Assembly: GCA_964019695.1 (NCBI GenBank)
Contig: OZ026515.1
Coordinates: forward strand, 143,414,152 to 143,478,151
DNA: 64,000 bases
Source of the DNA: Loripinus fragilis
Taxonomy: Eukaryota > Mollusca > Bivalvia > Lucinida > Lucinidae
Reading direction: 5' to 3'
The notes under the pieces are model-generated. The model was not told the origin of the DNA, did no database searches, and saw only the letters and a program-made list of their open reading frames with translations. Positions 44,703-55,914 of the stretch are shown piece by piece. Every line of letters begins with the position of its first letter. Position 1 is the first letter of the stretch. Position numbers and translations under genes: made by a program.

Positions 44703-46480
44703 ATTTTTTGTAATTTCGAGATAAACGGATACTTTCATTTTTTTGTGGGGGGGGGGGGGTTGCGGTGGAGGTGATATTGGAAGGTTTTATTAGTGGAATA
44801 GAATCTTTTCATATAATCTATTTGTATTTTCACTTAAGTATGACCCAAAAGCTTAATCTGTCCCAATAAACAGGATTAGTGTACTTCACCGGGAGGCAAT
44901 AAAACTCCCGTGGTGCGTGACGCCGGACTAAGAGGTGTGAAAACCTTTATTCAGGAGAGGAGACTTTAATGAGGTTTATAAATTACTTTCGGCGGCATCA
45001 TTGGCCATATGCAAGGTTCTCGAGCAGGATGTGCACTTGCGCGGTCTGTCCAAAAACTCATTGTTTTGTATTTTTATGATTTTCCCTATGCACACAGAAG
45101 ATCGCAATGACCGTAACCAGATTGAGCATATGCTCGCACTGATCTTGGCCATCGATGTCTGATGATCCTGGCCATTGATTTCTCTCAATATCTCGCCCCC
45201 CTCCAAAGAAAGTCCTTGGGAACATCTGACTATAAGTACTTTCGAGGTGCCTTTAACACATTGTGGCAAAAAGTTTGATCCAGAGGCACAAACTGTTTGC
45301 ATAGGTAATCAAAGATGACACAAGCAGGTACTCTGGATGCTGACGTGCGCACTGCCTGGTATTAAACTTGAAACCCTTGTTAATGCACCATCCATGGGTG
45401 TTTCTTATGCTTTACATTATCTGAATGAGCTATAAGTTTTAAAGGTGGAAGATGGAAAATAATCTTGAAAGATGGAAAATGCAACTGAGTTTCCCGCCAT
45501 AGTTTCGCCATGTCCAACAATGAAATTTTCTAACAGGTAGAAACCCGTCTCAAGCTGGTGACAGTCGATAGACTTCGGCTGTTTACCGGAAAGACGCGGT
45601 GATATGCGATGGTTATGTGTGAAAATAAACCCTGGGGCTTCTTGTCTTATCATAATCCTCATAAAACACTGGTCTTTATGGTTTTAATTGAAAAACAACT
45701 TACTAAAAAGAGAGTAGAGTTTTAAAATAAGATTTCATGCAAATCACACCGCGTAGGCGGCTATCAAAAACGCTCTGAACAATCGACGAACGGGCATCAA
45801 AACTCGAAAGAAACAGTGTTTTCGATTGCTATTTGTCGCCAGTCAGACGATAATGGCAATCGAAAACTGTTTCTAACAATTTTATCTACGTTCCTTGACA
45901 GTATTAGAGTTTTCGATTGCCTCCTATCCAGCGTGTGATTATGAGTCGAAAAATACATTCAGGCATACTATCGGAGTATTTAGCAGTGTAGATCGAGATA
46001 AGGATCACCATGTCATCATAGCAGATCTAGGTCCAATAGTTTTGAAAATCTTATCACCTAAAGAGACTGCATGCAACAAAATCCGGTTTTCTCACTACTA
46101 AGCCTAATTATTGGACATATGTTTACTACATTGTCTAAACTCATATCAAAGGGTTTTCCACAATTTCCTTTTTTTTCGAAAAAAAAATGATACCAGAGTT
46201 TCAAAAAGCTTGGAACAGCTATCTACAATAAAAATGATCTTATCAAGAATAACTCTTACAAGTGTACCGCTGTCTCATTTAAGTTATTTAAAGACCGTAC
46301 ACGAATAACTTAAGCGTTTAATACAGATGTCCCTCGAACACCCCAACTACAATCAACGGCAAATACAGTATCAGTGACATTACATATTGCAAATTCTACA
46401 TCGCGGAAGTATGATTTCGGGACACTGGTTTACAGTATCAATGTACTCTGCGTTGCAATGGTGTCATATTCGATGCATAT
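44703..46480. other. Foldback transposon interior, unassigned
   Basis: G-tract at about 44747-44759; scattered frames up to 108 codons (44976-45302, minus) with no recognised domain. A small inverted repeat around 45815-45870 (CAGTTTTCGATTGC and GCAATCGAAAACTG type). Confidence 0.4.
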
Positions 46481-46487
46481 ACAGACT

Positions 46488-46565
46488 CAAACTCTGCCGA
46501 CAGGATATGCTGGAGTTACTCAGAGGAACCGTCTCATCGAGACGTTCCTTTATTCAGCAACAGCA
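46488..46565. repeat. Hairpin element family H, copy 4
   Basis: Core GAACCGTCTCATCGAGACGTTCC flanked by ACTCAGAG and TTATTCAGCAAC. Confidence 0.6.
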
Positions 46566-46667
46566 TAGTTTTACTAGTACAGTTGGTCGTTCTATCACTT
46601 TTGCTTACCGAATCGTCGCCTCTCACTAAAGCTTAATGGTTTCGGCGAGAAGACGACAGCAAAAAGC

Positions 46668-46735
46668 ATATGCTGCGGTTACTTAAATGAATCGTATCAC
46701 TGAGATGTTTCTCTTAAGTAACCACGGCATATGAA
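46668..46735. repeat. Hairpin element family H, copy 5
   Basis: Core GAATCGTATCACTGAGATG with outer arms GCATATGCTGCGGTTACTTA and TAAGTAACCACGGCATATG. Confidence 0.6.
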
Positions 46736-47489
46736 TTGAAACTGATTAGAGAAACTCTGAGGGCTATTCCGGTGTTAAATTTCCAGGCGTTGAACTAACT
46801 GAGCTATATAAATGGGCCCAATGGTTAAAATGTACTTACATGTACTGTTAGTTTATATACTTGAATCGCCTTTATTTAGAAAATGTGAATCGGATTTCAT
46901 TAATAAAACGATAAAATGTTCAAATGCGTTGCTTATTTCAGACATAATAAGACCTCGTACATGTACGTGTAACTCTGAGGAACAAAAGCAACTTGTGCTA
47001 TAAACAAGTCAAAGTAGCTATATATACATCCATGGGATATAGACAAACAGTCGAAATCCAAATCAGATTTCGCAGAATGTGGTGTCTGATCAGGAAACCT
47101 TGGAATATATGTTACACGGAAGAAGTCTGAGCTCTATAATCTTGATCAGGAAATGTCACAATCACAGAATAATTGCCTTTCACCTGACTGCAAATCCATA
47201 CTTGTACATTTTTTCAGATGATTGGCTCTTAGATGAATCATTTTCTACTTATGCGTACGAACAGCGATGCCAATGGAGCGTCTGTGTAGATGCACAAGCT
47301 TGCGTGTTTTTTTTAACTTTTAGCATGCGTCAAATACCCAAAACTCACATGCCAGGCTCAAATACGATTTACGACATGCACTTATTGTGGAAGAAACACA
47401 TTTATTTGACTTTAATGTTCATCTGTACTTGAAATTGTCCACCAAATGTTCGAATATAAAGTAAACATCAATGAAAATATCTGATTTAT

Positions 47490-47678
47490 CTGTAAATAGC
47501 CAAAAAACGTTAAAATGGCTATATACAGTTGACTGTCAATAGCCATTTCAACGTTTTTTGGCTAATGACAGTTGACTGTAAATAGCCACTTTAATGTTTT
47601 TTGGCTATTGACAGTCAACTGTAAATAGCCATTTTAACGTTTTTTGGCTATTGACAGTCAACTGTAAATAGCCTCTTC
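47490..47678. repeat. Right palindromic subrepeat array
   Basis: Same unit as 43431-43621, four copies, last unit ending AATAGCCTCTTCC next to the 9-bp duplication. Confidence 0.9.
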
Positions 47679-47790
47679 CATATATGTATTAGTTATACCA
47701 AGTGGTTCGTCCGCCTGTAACACGTGCTTATGAGGTATAAGTAGATTTGTCACACAGCGATCGAGCGGCAACTCAGACCTGCACATGCTC

Positions 47791-48040
47791 CCTGGTCCTG
47801 AGGTTATAAAACTGTTTTTCATGCTCAACTCAGCTGAGCATGAAATTTATCCTGCTCTAAAATGTTAAAATGCCAACAATTGTTCGCATTTTAACATTTA
47901 TTAGCATGTTAAATACAACATACGAGAGTCTTAAAGCAAGAAACTTCTTTATTTGTTGATATTTTAGTTTATATGAGCAGTTGAAATTTTGTGCTCAGTT
48001 GTGTTGAGCATGAAAAAAGTTTTATAACCTCGGGGCCTGG
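47791..48040. mobile_element. MITE family P, copy 2
   Basis: Starts CCTGAGGTTATAAAACTG, has a central hairpin AATGTTAAAATGCC..GCATTTTAACATT, and ends TTTTATAACCTCGGGGCC. Confidence 0.8.
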
Positions 48041-48916
48041 TATATTCAGATAGCCAGATATTTGTGCATACTAGGAAGAGCAGTAGCATAAGTACGGGAT
48101 GTCTTGCGCATATCATTTATTTCTTGGATTTTACAAAACACTTAACCATTGAAGAGCCATCAAAACTGGCAGCAGACGACATTTTCAAACTTTTTCACTG
48201 CCTTAAGAAACTAAAGGCTTGCCAGATTATTCACATGTTATACCAAGGAAAGCATCTATGTCACAAACACGTTGTCGTCTGCTGCAGGCATTTTATGTTT
48301 CACAAGTAGTCTTAATTTCGTATGAATGAGCATGGCGTTTAAAATTAGCAGCTAATGCTGGACTGAGATCATGCAAAGATATTGACATTAACTTTTTGCA
48401 TGCTAGGAAGCTTTGCCTGTCGTTTGCTGTTGTTGTTTTGTTTTTTTTTCAAAATCAACTTTATCGAAAAATTCTTTCAGTGGGTCCAACTGTTTTGTTC
48501 CAGATCAAGCCCGACAATCTGTCGGGCCTGATTTGGGTCCAAACTGTTTGCAAAGCAACTCGTGCAGAAAAAGAGCTCAAAGTAAGCTATGGAAAAACGC
48601 CGCAGCGTTGTTTATTTTGTGTCGTGACTAACACGGAATCGATAAAATCTCCCTTCTGTTTTATCCCAGACTATTGCATTGGTCGCCTTGGTACGCTCAT
48701 TGTCGCAGAAGTCACTTCATTGTTGCGTGGGAGACGCTAAATGCTAAATGACGGTTGTCACGCAGAGTGTGAATCGATTTACATAACATCGTATATCAGG
48801 ATTGTCCCATAAAAGACAGCGCTCTTTGTAAACCAGATCAGCACCAGTGGGTGCCATGAATTTTTAACTGAAAATAGAAAGTAAATACTGAAAAATAACG
48901 AAATCTTCCTGCTTAA
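48041..48916. other. Unassigned; one dispersed hairpin at 48490-48553
   Basis: CCAGATCAAGCCCGACAATC faces TGTCGGGCCTGATTTGG, followed by GTCCAAACTGTTTGCAAAG. This hairpin with the CAAACTGTTTGCAA tail recurs at 36320-36382 and 63528-63587, and less well at 12425, 21049 and 35462. No gene. Confidence 0.55.
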
Positions 48917-50380
48917 TGCCCCAGTCACACACACACATACGTACTCTTACGGAAAGTTTCGGATCAAACCGCAGTCGTCCGCAGAAAAATGAGGGCGGGA
49001 CCTAATTTCTTGATGCGTTTGCAACACCCACATACCTTCAATTGCGGATAGTAGCAGATCATTGCGGATAAATGCGAATGTCAGCGGATTGATGCGTTCC
49101 ATTGAACCGACACAATGCGGATAGATACCAATAGATACGAACTACATACCTTTCATTACCTTCCCTTACCTTTAGATACGAGTAAATACGGAATAGATAC
49201 CTTTAGATGCGGACTGTTGCGTTTACTTTGTGGATCTGTTTGCAACCGCAGACTTTGCACCCTATCGTTCGTCCATCGATCTTTTTAACATTATGCCTGG
49301 AAAGAAGAAGCAGCATGTCTCTAGAAGGCACACTCTCAGCGCCAAACATCTCAACAGGATGACAACTATTCTTACGCCTCAGACATAGTCAGCAAGAACA
49401 GAAGCAGCTGATAAAGACGCTAATGTCACATAATCTAAGAAGAGGCTATGCAAATAATATGAAACTCCATTTGCAGATTAGATAATATACAATGTACAAT
49501 TAAGTTACACATACGTTGCTACATGGCGACGATTTATGAGCAATATTAGGTAAGATTCTTGACAGTAAGGACCTTTATCTATACATGCAAATGCAAAATA
49601 TAACATGATAAATAGAATATTGCATTTGCGATCCAAAATTATTTAACTAAATGATAGCATCCTTGGCATAGCCTCACATATTATCAATTTTCCTCATCTC
49701 ATTTAATAAATGCAAATAATACATGAACAATCATGTAAAACATCCCCATTCTTTAAATCTTAGAACATTCAGTCTTTTCTGCATACACTCCCCCCCCCCC
49801 TATAGCCAGTATGCCAAGGCATTCTCAACACATCGTCTGACACGAGAAAGACGATATTTGAAGACTCACTCTCCTGTTCCAGGGGCGTTGTAGCAAGGAG
49901 CTTCATCGTACACGTAAGGGGTCGTAACAATACGTATTTATCCGCATATGAAATCAGTCATTCGCAACTATCCGCAACGATCTGCGTGTATAGGTAAAAT
50001 ACGCCGAACGCGATATGTAACAAAGGGTTACTAAAAGTAACGACCCGAATGAAACCGTAACAGTCCGCAACTTTTGGGTCGACTTCGGAATGATAGGTTT
50101 TGATACGTTTAGATGCGGATGAGATACGGATGCGATACGAACAATTACGTATTATTGCCTAGGGTTACGTATCATTGCGTTGTTTTCATCCGCAGAACTT
50201 TTTTGATATTTTTCAAAATTTGGGCGCGGATGGAAAGGGCCTTGCGGTAAGTTGCGGATAAGATACTAACTGTTACGTTCTCTGCGGATGTGATACGTAT
50301 CGTTACGGAATGAGCGGATAGTTGCGGACGGGCCTTACGTACCATCCGCAGAGTCCGTAAGAGTGTGTGTGACTGGGGCA
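48917..50380. mobile_element. 1464-bp non-autonomous TIR element, Harbinger-like
   Basis: Inverted ends TGCCCCAGTCACACACACAC (left) and its complement on the right, both leading into ACTCTTACGGA. The trinucleotide TAA is duplicated outside (48914-48916 and 50381-50383), as for PIF/Harbinger-type transposases that target TWA. Subterminal regions are packed with GCGGAT, GATACG and TTGCGGAT words on both strands. A short frame at 49293 (MPGKKKQHVSRRH..) stops after about 31 codons; no transposase is present. Confidence 0.8.
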
Positions 50381-50392
50381 TAAAGTACTATC

Positions 50393-50509
50393 CAGCTAAT
50401 AAATGTTAAAATGCCAACAATTGTTGACATTTTAACATTCATGAGCATGATGCATGTCATATTCCGTTGAGTTGAGCAAGAAGAAAATATAACCTCTAGG
50501 CCAGGCCTG
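50393..50509. repeat. MITE family P, partial copy 4
   Basis: Central hairpin AATGTTAAAATGCCAACAAT and the right end AATATAACCTCTAGGCCAGG are present; the left end is missing, apparently cut at the Harbinger-like insertion. Confidence 0.6.
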
Positions 50510-51222
50510 AATGTGTATTTGAATCGTCTGCCGGACAATTCATATGTGTAATGCAGAACAAGCCATTATCTTGAAAAATAAAGTTATCGTCTGCTGCAGT
50601 TTCTGATGGCGCTATATAGAGGCGTATGCTGCTGCGGGCATTGTGTAAAAATATGGGTACCAATTTGTCAGCACATGAGACAAGTGTACTTATTACGTAA
50701 AATCACTCTTAAAGTATACAAGCACAAGATTTTGGTGGGGCAAGAGACCGTGCTTTTTTGCCCTGAGCCTTCGTCTACTTCTATACTTTTGTATACGATC
50801 AGCGATGACTCTGATGAGAGTGTCCGGATGTAAAGCATCGTTTGAGTCTTGGCTGCTGCCCGTTGCGATTTTTTTCAAACTCTCATGTTCCTTTTCATAT
50901 GTATATGTGTGTCTCAAGACCTAATGACATACATATACACACAAAAGAAAGGCGGCACTATCAAACTACTCGATTTCACTGGTTAGTATATTTATTGACA
51001 TATTAATTACGATAAGTGAAATTAGACCAATCTTCCTATGACGCGGTCTAGTTGCTGTCAAGTGAGTTCAGCTTTTCATTGTTCATAGAAGATATTGGCC
51101 CATTCGTTGAGACAAATATTTTCTTTTTGCTAATCTCAAGAGATGACGTTAAATGTAAAAAGCCACGCCATGGTAAAATAGCCCTTTGATTGATTGAGTA
51201 ATGAAGCCTGGGACAGCTTAAT
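50510..51222. other. No recognised feature
   Basis: No exon or bounded repeat; a small inverted ATACATATACACAC / GTATATGTGTGT pair near 50900-50942. Confidence 0.35.
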
Positions 51223-51435
51223 GGAGCACCATGGCTTAGTTGGTATAGCTCAAGGCTCGTAACAAAGAAGTCGTGGGTTCAAAGCCTACAGCCGGCATGG
51301 GCCTGTGTCCTTGGGCAAGATAGTTTTTTCTCATAACTACATAATATACGTCCTGCTTCAACCAAGAAAAACGTCACACCATTACTGAAAACTTGTTTAC
51401 AGGGACATAAAGCATCAATTCAAGTAAAAACAAAA
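51223..51435 (+). mobile_element. tRNA-derived SINE (family S5)
   Basis: A box CTTAGTTGGTATAGCTC, B box GGGTTCAAAGCC, body TGTGTCCTTGGGCAAGATAG, 3' end GGGACATAAAGCATCAATTC with an A-rich tail. A headless relative is at 60255-60395. Confidence 0.7.
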
Positions 51436-51436
51436 C

Positions 51437-51797
51437 ACAATCAAAGTAGGTAAGGGTGCAAGATCAGGAATCGATGCAATCAAGTACCACACCTGACCCA
51501 GGATACCAATGGGTAAGTAACAAACTCACAGTTAGACACCACAAACGAGAGCCAAGAGGTCAGCCCTTTCCCAGCAGGTGACCACAAGGCACACATATAA
51601 ACAGACGCGTACAAAGACATAGCAAACACAAGACAGACAAAAGCTATGCCTTTGTGTGCGTCTGTGCGTTTATATGTGCCTTGTGGCCACCTGCTGGGAA
51701 AGGGCTGACCTCTTGGCTCTCGTTTCCATTGGTATCCTGGCTCAGGTGTGGTACTTGATTGTATCGATTCCTGATCTTTGCAACCTCACTTACTTTG
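51437..51797. mobile_element. ~360-bp foldback element with long arms
   Basis: Arms of about 150 bp pair: AGATCAGGAATCGATGCAAT, GAGAGCCAAGAGGTCAGCCC and CCTTTCCCAGCAGGTG occur on the left and inverted on the right, with a loop near 51620. Only a short deletion separates the arms, so it should form a strong hairpin. The fragment at 4918-4970 may be a relic of the same family. Confidence 0.85.
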
Positions 51798-52171
51798 GTA
51801 CTTATGATTAATAGAGCATGTTTGTGCTTAGATGGGGAATTTTGTTACCAGTTTGTTATTGATACTTAAAGGCCATGTTGATTCAGATGCGTATTGCAGT
51901 AGAGGTATAAGGTTAAATTGGTATTAATTGTTCGACAAAACATATTTGACCCAGCGCATGCGATTTTAGTACATTTCGCTATGGTGAGCTGCTTAGACTC
52001 TGACGAACCTTTGTATCAATGCAGTGTCACTAGAACATGTGCTGCTAACACACAAGTACGGACATAGATCGAGTTTCTGGCTAAAGTGTACGTCTCTATC
52101 CCTACTAATAACTGTACTAACATGTGAATTTGAAGAATTGAAAGAAGTACCAAAATGTCATTAAATGGCTC
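51798..52171. other. No recognised feature
   Basis: No exon or repeat boundary seen. Confidence 0.4.
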
Positions 52172-52402
52172 TTACTGTCCTGCCAGCCAAGAGTGACAGC
52201 GACATCATATGTTGTTTATAATTCTTACGTAAAACAAAAACCTGTACACACCACTTGAGCTAACGCGAATTGATTGATCACTTGTGTATTTATCCTATCC
52301 TGCGGATAGGATTAATACACAAGTGATCTGTCGATTATTAGTCCCTGATAACTTTGTAAACAAAACATGACGTCACTGTCACTCTTGGTTGGCACGACAG
52401 TA
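52172..52402. mobile_element. MITE family T, copy 2 (ends 24 nt before exon 5)
   Basis: Inverted ends TTACTGTCCTGCCAGCCAAG and CTTGGTTGGCACGACAGTA, with inner ACACAAGTGATC repeats flanking TCCTATCCTGCGGATAGGA. Same family as 18751-18960. Confidence 0.8.
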
Positions 52403-52426
52403 GACTTGTAATTTTCTATATTTCAG

Positions 52427-52608
52427 CTGCAGGGTAGTCTGATGGTAGCCGGGGCTATTCACACATTTGTAGGTGCCGCTGGTATTGTAGGTGTTCTGCT
52501 GAGGTTTATTGGACCAATCACTATCGTTCCTACAGTTCTATTAATTGGTTTATACATGATAAAGGCTACTGCAAAGTTTGTTGTTGTTAATTGGGGAGTC
52601 GCCATGTT
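52427..52608 (+). CDS. SLC23-family transporter, exon 5 (TM4-TM5)
   Basis: 182 nt after CTATATTTCAG, phase 0 in and phase 2 out (TT|GTAAGT). Encodes LQGSLMVAGAIHTFVGAAGI then VGVLLRFIGPITIVPTVLLI and GLYMIKATAKFVVVNWGVAM. The LQG.LMVA start, the Gly-rich helix and LRFIGP..I.PT are the conserved TM4-TM5 segment of SLC23/NAT proteins. Confidence 0.93.
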
Positions 52609-52926
52609 GTAAGTATATTTTACTTGTAATGTTATTACATCAGCCAGCCCCTGAGATTTTGGTACGTATAACATATGTGATCAGCGAATGCGTATCCGCT
52701 CAGGCTCGTGAAAGCCTCTGATGGTCGCACACACAAAGCACTTAGCAGGTACATTCGTGAAACTTCATGCTAAAAATTAGGTATCTAGCCCCACTAGATA
52801 TATTTGCATGCGTGTATAGTGTATAAATGACCTGCCGCATTTGAGATAAGTACCAACATTTTACTGAACCATATTTTCTATATATGATTTATGGTACTAA
52901 AAATTGTCATGAGTTATACCTTGAAA
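52609..52926. other. Intron 5 start; MITE G-like fragment
   Basis: Near 52680-52735 GATCAGCGAATGCGTATCC..CTGATGGTCGCAC resembles the end of family G; otherwise nothing seen. Confidence 0.35.
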
Positions 52927-53095
52927 ATATTAGCCTGATCCTGGCCTTTATCATTTACATAATTTCACAGCCGATTGAGCATCTAAATATATCTTCGGCC
53001 TTCACCGTATGTTCATATACGGAAATGCACGTGATACTTTATAGCACAGTTAATGTATATACCGCTATAATGACCAATTGCTCTATCGGTTTTCT

Positions 53096-53192
53096 GAGTG
53101 GCTCAGTGGATAGAACATTGGAATATATCACATCTTTATTCTTATAATCTTTATTTTAAGCCATGTGTTGTAATTTCGAATCCCATACGCGA
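53096..53192 (+). repeat. tRNA-like module C-left
   Basis: A box GTGGCTCAGTGGATAGAAC, B box TTTCGAATCCCAT about 60 nt later, then T8 at 53211-53218. Too long between boxes for a normal tRNA. Confidence 0.6.
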
Positions 53193-53341
53193 CATTTATT
53201 ATTGTAACCATTTTTTTTAATTATTTTTTTTCTCCTTTTTGCAATATCGTTTAACCATTTTATTCAATTTGATATGTTTGGTGACAACAACATTCTCACG
53301 TCGGATCCGTAACACTGTAGCGTCATCTCTTTAGTTTGCGA

Positions 53342-53569
53342 CATGAGATTTCCTAAAATGTGGCATTTTGACATTAATAGACACAGGTGAGCCTATGGAG
53401 CCTCCTTTTAAGAATAGAAACTCTAAATGCTGTTTATCAGTAGCTGACCAGACATCGAATATTCAAGCGATTAGCAAAGGCTCTGATCATAGTGTGCGTA
53501 TGCGCAGGCTGGTCTGAGCCTTTGCATGTCGCACATACCACATTGTTGGAAATCTTATGTTGTGGCTCA
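53342..53569. mobile_element. MITE family G, copy 4
   Basis: Ends ACATGAGATTTCCTAAAATG and CATTGTTGGAAATCTTATGT; interior GAGCCTCCTTTTAAGAATAG and CAAAGGCTCTGATCA. Confidence 0.75.
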
Positions 53570-53799
53570 TATATGAACCTCCTTGATGCTCTTTATAGAA
53601 ATGCTCCGACGAGCTATAACTGATTTATTTTGCTTTGGAGCCAAGAGCAGGGGTGTTTGTTTTTAAGGCGTATTCGCAAATTTAACTCTAACTCCCTGCA
53701 TTACATTACATTTTCAAAGAAAGTGTGAGCTTACAAAGTCTTGTGTTTAAGTGCATTTCTTTAAGAAAGTAAAAATGAAAATTGAAAAAAAATGAAAGT

Positions 53800-53872
53800 G
53801 GGTCAGGCAGGATTCGAACCCATAATGTACGTATTTGGAGTTATGTGAACTTACCACACGACTACAGTGAAA
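53800..53872 (-). repeat. tRNA-like module C-right
   Basis: Minus strand: TGTAGTCGTGTGGTAAGTTC, then B box GGGTTCGAATCCTG, then T8 (complement of 53785-53792). The best tRNA-like spacing in the set, but the acceptor stem does not obviously close. Confidence 0.65.
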
Positions 53873-54314
53873 AGTACAACTTTTTGGAGTTATCGACGGA
53901 TATTATAGCAATTGCACCAAGACGTTTATTTCCGTAATTGCTCGGAACATACCGATTACACACGATCCATCACGAAAAGTTATATATTCAGTGTTATAAC
54001 TGTAATAATTTATTCATGCATAAAGGTCTGGATCAGGTTAATTTTGCAGAGGTATATGTATTCTGGGTCATTCAGTGCGCTTAGAAGGTCTACTAAGCAG
54101 TTTCGTTACTGTTAATATACTGTGCTTGTATAAAACAAAGTTTATACATGATTTAAGCTACAGTGGAGTATGCAAAGGGTACTTGTTATGTACTTGAAAA
54201 AGTCGCACCCAAGTAGCATCATGTTTGCTTTTATATGACAGTATGTGGCTATAGTGTCAACGTTTTTATACCCCCACCCCTCTCCACAAACTGTGTTTGT
54301 AGAGGGTTTAGGGA

Positions 54315-55914
54315 GCGACCATTTGGTTTTTATGGGGGGGGGGCGGGAAGATTTTTTGAAAAAAAAAATAGTCAGGACCGGGTTTGCTGGAGCAGAGAAT
54401 GAAACGTGGAAAGATTGAAAGAGTATTAGAGTAGTGATAGATATTATTTATAATGTTAAGGTACATTTTTGACAGACTGCATAGGCGCCCTCCTCCAATA
54501 ATTTTGTAGGGGGCCGGAATAGCCCCCCCCCCCCAATAATATGTGATAAATTGACATATAATTGCTTTGTCACTCAGGGTAAAATAAGCAACTTACACAC
54601 ATCTGAAGGCCGACGATTTGCTCAGATTTTAAATCTTCTTTTATAAATTAGTGAGCAGGCTGTTATCACCTTGTATGTATATGTATGTATAAATGTATAT
54701 AATTACGTATCATTCTTTTCAGAGAAACTTTCCTATTATTCCTATTTTCTATCCTAAATTTTAAAGAGCTCCAATTTTTCTCTATCCTTTTATCCCTTTT
54801 TGCTTTTTGCTCTGAAATACCTTTCAGGCAATAGGCTTCAACCAAAAATTTTCACCTCTCGCTTCGCTCGCTCGGAGCAAAATATTATATTTGTTTTTTG
54901 TTTTTTTGTTCTGTTTTTGATCCCCTTAGCTTTTTTCTCTGAAATACCTTACCAAAGTTTTTCCTCGCTCGCTCCGCTCGCTCGTACTCGAATTATATAT
55001 TTGGTTTCTTATAAATGGAGATCCATTGCTTTGATTTTAATAATGCATGTGTATAGTTGTATGCAGATTCAAATAGCTTTGTAGGCAATATAATAACAAA
55101 AACTTTTATCGTTCTCTTCGCTCACTTGAAGTAAAATTACATGTATATATTTGGTATTTTCATAGAGATAGCTTGCTTTGATTTTTATGATTTTCGTGCA
55201 TACATATGTGTGTGTGCATGCATGGGTGTATGAACATTTAGCAGCATGTACATGCGTGTGTGCATGCATGCGTGTATGTACATTTTGCAATAACCCCCCA
55301 CCAAGTATTGAAGTTGGCCTCGCTGGCTTTGGCCCACCACCAATATTGAAAAGCTTCCTACGCCTATGCAGTCTGTATAATGCTGGTGTCAAACGCAGCC
55401 TCAGTGTGTACACACTGAAAAAAAATATGTGGTGGGATTTTTACACCAAGTTTTAGCAGATACTTTATGTGTTAAAACGGCTTTTGTGCCATTTATCGAA
55501 GTTTTCATTTGGTTTACTAAGGCTCCCCTTTTGTGACCTTGTCATGCTCAATCTATGAATATATTTGGACAGTCTACACCCCCACGATATGGCTTTGCCC
55601 ATGAAATGACCATTAGAACAATCCTCTAACCCAGCACTTATGGTGAGGTGAGGCTTTACACAGAAACACAAACTGCAAACAGATGACCAATGAGAATTTC
55701 AAGCCAATATAGATTCATTGTAGCTAACTTTAATGTTGTTACTCAATATTAGAATTGCAGGTTTTGTATTTATACACATGATCCTGGCTGAAAAAAAATC
55801 CAGGGCCGTACCACGCAAAAAATAAAAACCAAGGCTCCGGTGTGTGAAAAAAATTCCAGGACCAAAGTAATCTTCCCGCCCCCCCCCCCCCCCCCATCAA
55901 AATCAAATGGTCGC
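54315..55914. mobile_element. 1.6-kb TIR element with G-tract ends
   Basis: Left end GCGACCATTTGGTTTTTATG, a G-run, CGGGAAGATT; the right end is the inverted copy (AATCTTCCCG, C-run, AATCAAATGGTCGC). The interior holds three diverged ~190-bp repeats containing TCGCTTCGCTCGCTCG or similar, followed by AATTATATATTTGG. No transposase seen. Confidence 0.65.

Larger units (their letters stand above)
43428..47679. mobile_element. 4.25-kb foldback transposon with subrepeat arms and 9-bp TSD
   Basis: Both ends begin (G/C)GAAG(T/A)GGCTATTTACAG and are built from tandem ~43-bp palindromic units (GGCTATTTACAGTTGACTGT then CAATAGCC, spacer ATTTTAACGTTTTTT). The arrays are 43431-43621 and 47490-47678. 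The 9-bp direct repeat ATATATGTA abuts both ends (43419-43427 and 47680-47688). Subrepeat-built inverted ends plus 9-bp duplications are the features of Foldback/Galileo and Mutator-like elements. The interior has no recognisable transposase, so it is non-autonomous. Confidence 0.85.
52927..54047. mobile_element. Foldback element with convergent tRNA-like modules (C)
   Basis: Arms TTAGCCTGATCCTGGCCTTT (left) and AAAGGTCTGGATCAGGTTAA (right) are inverted, followed in both arms by diverged CGGTATGTTC..ACGGAAAT-like sequence. Inward-facing tRNA-like units lie at 53096-53192 and 53800-53872, and a family G MITE is between them. Confidence 0.65.

Noticed and set aside
44976..45302. 108-codon minus-strand frame as the foldback element's transposase
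   Set aside because: No catalytic motif or family similarity; length and composition fit chance.
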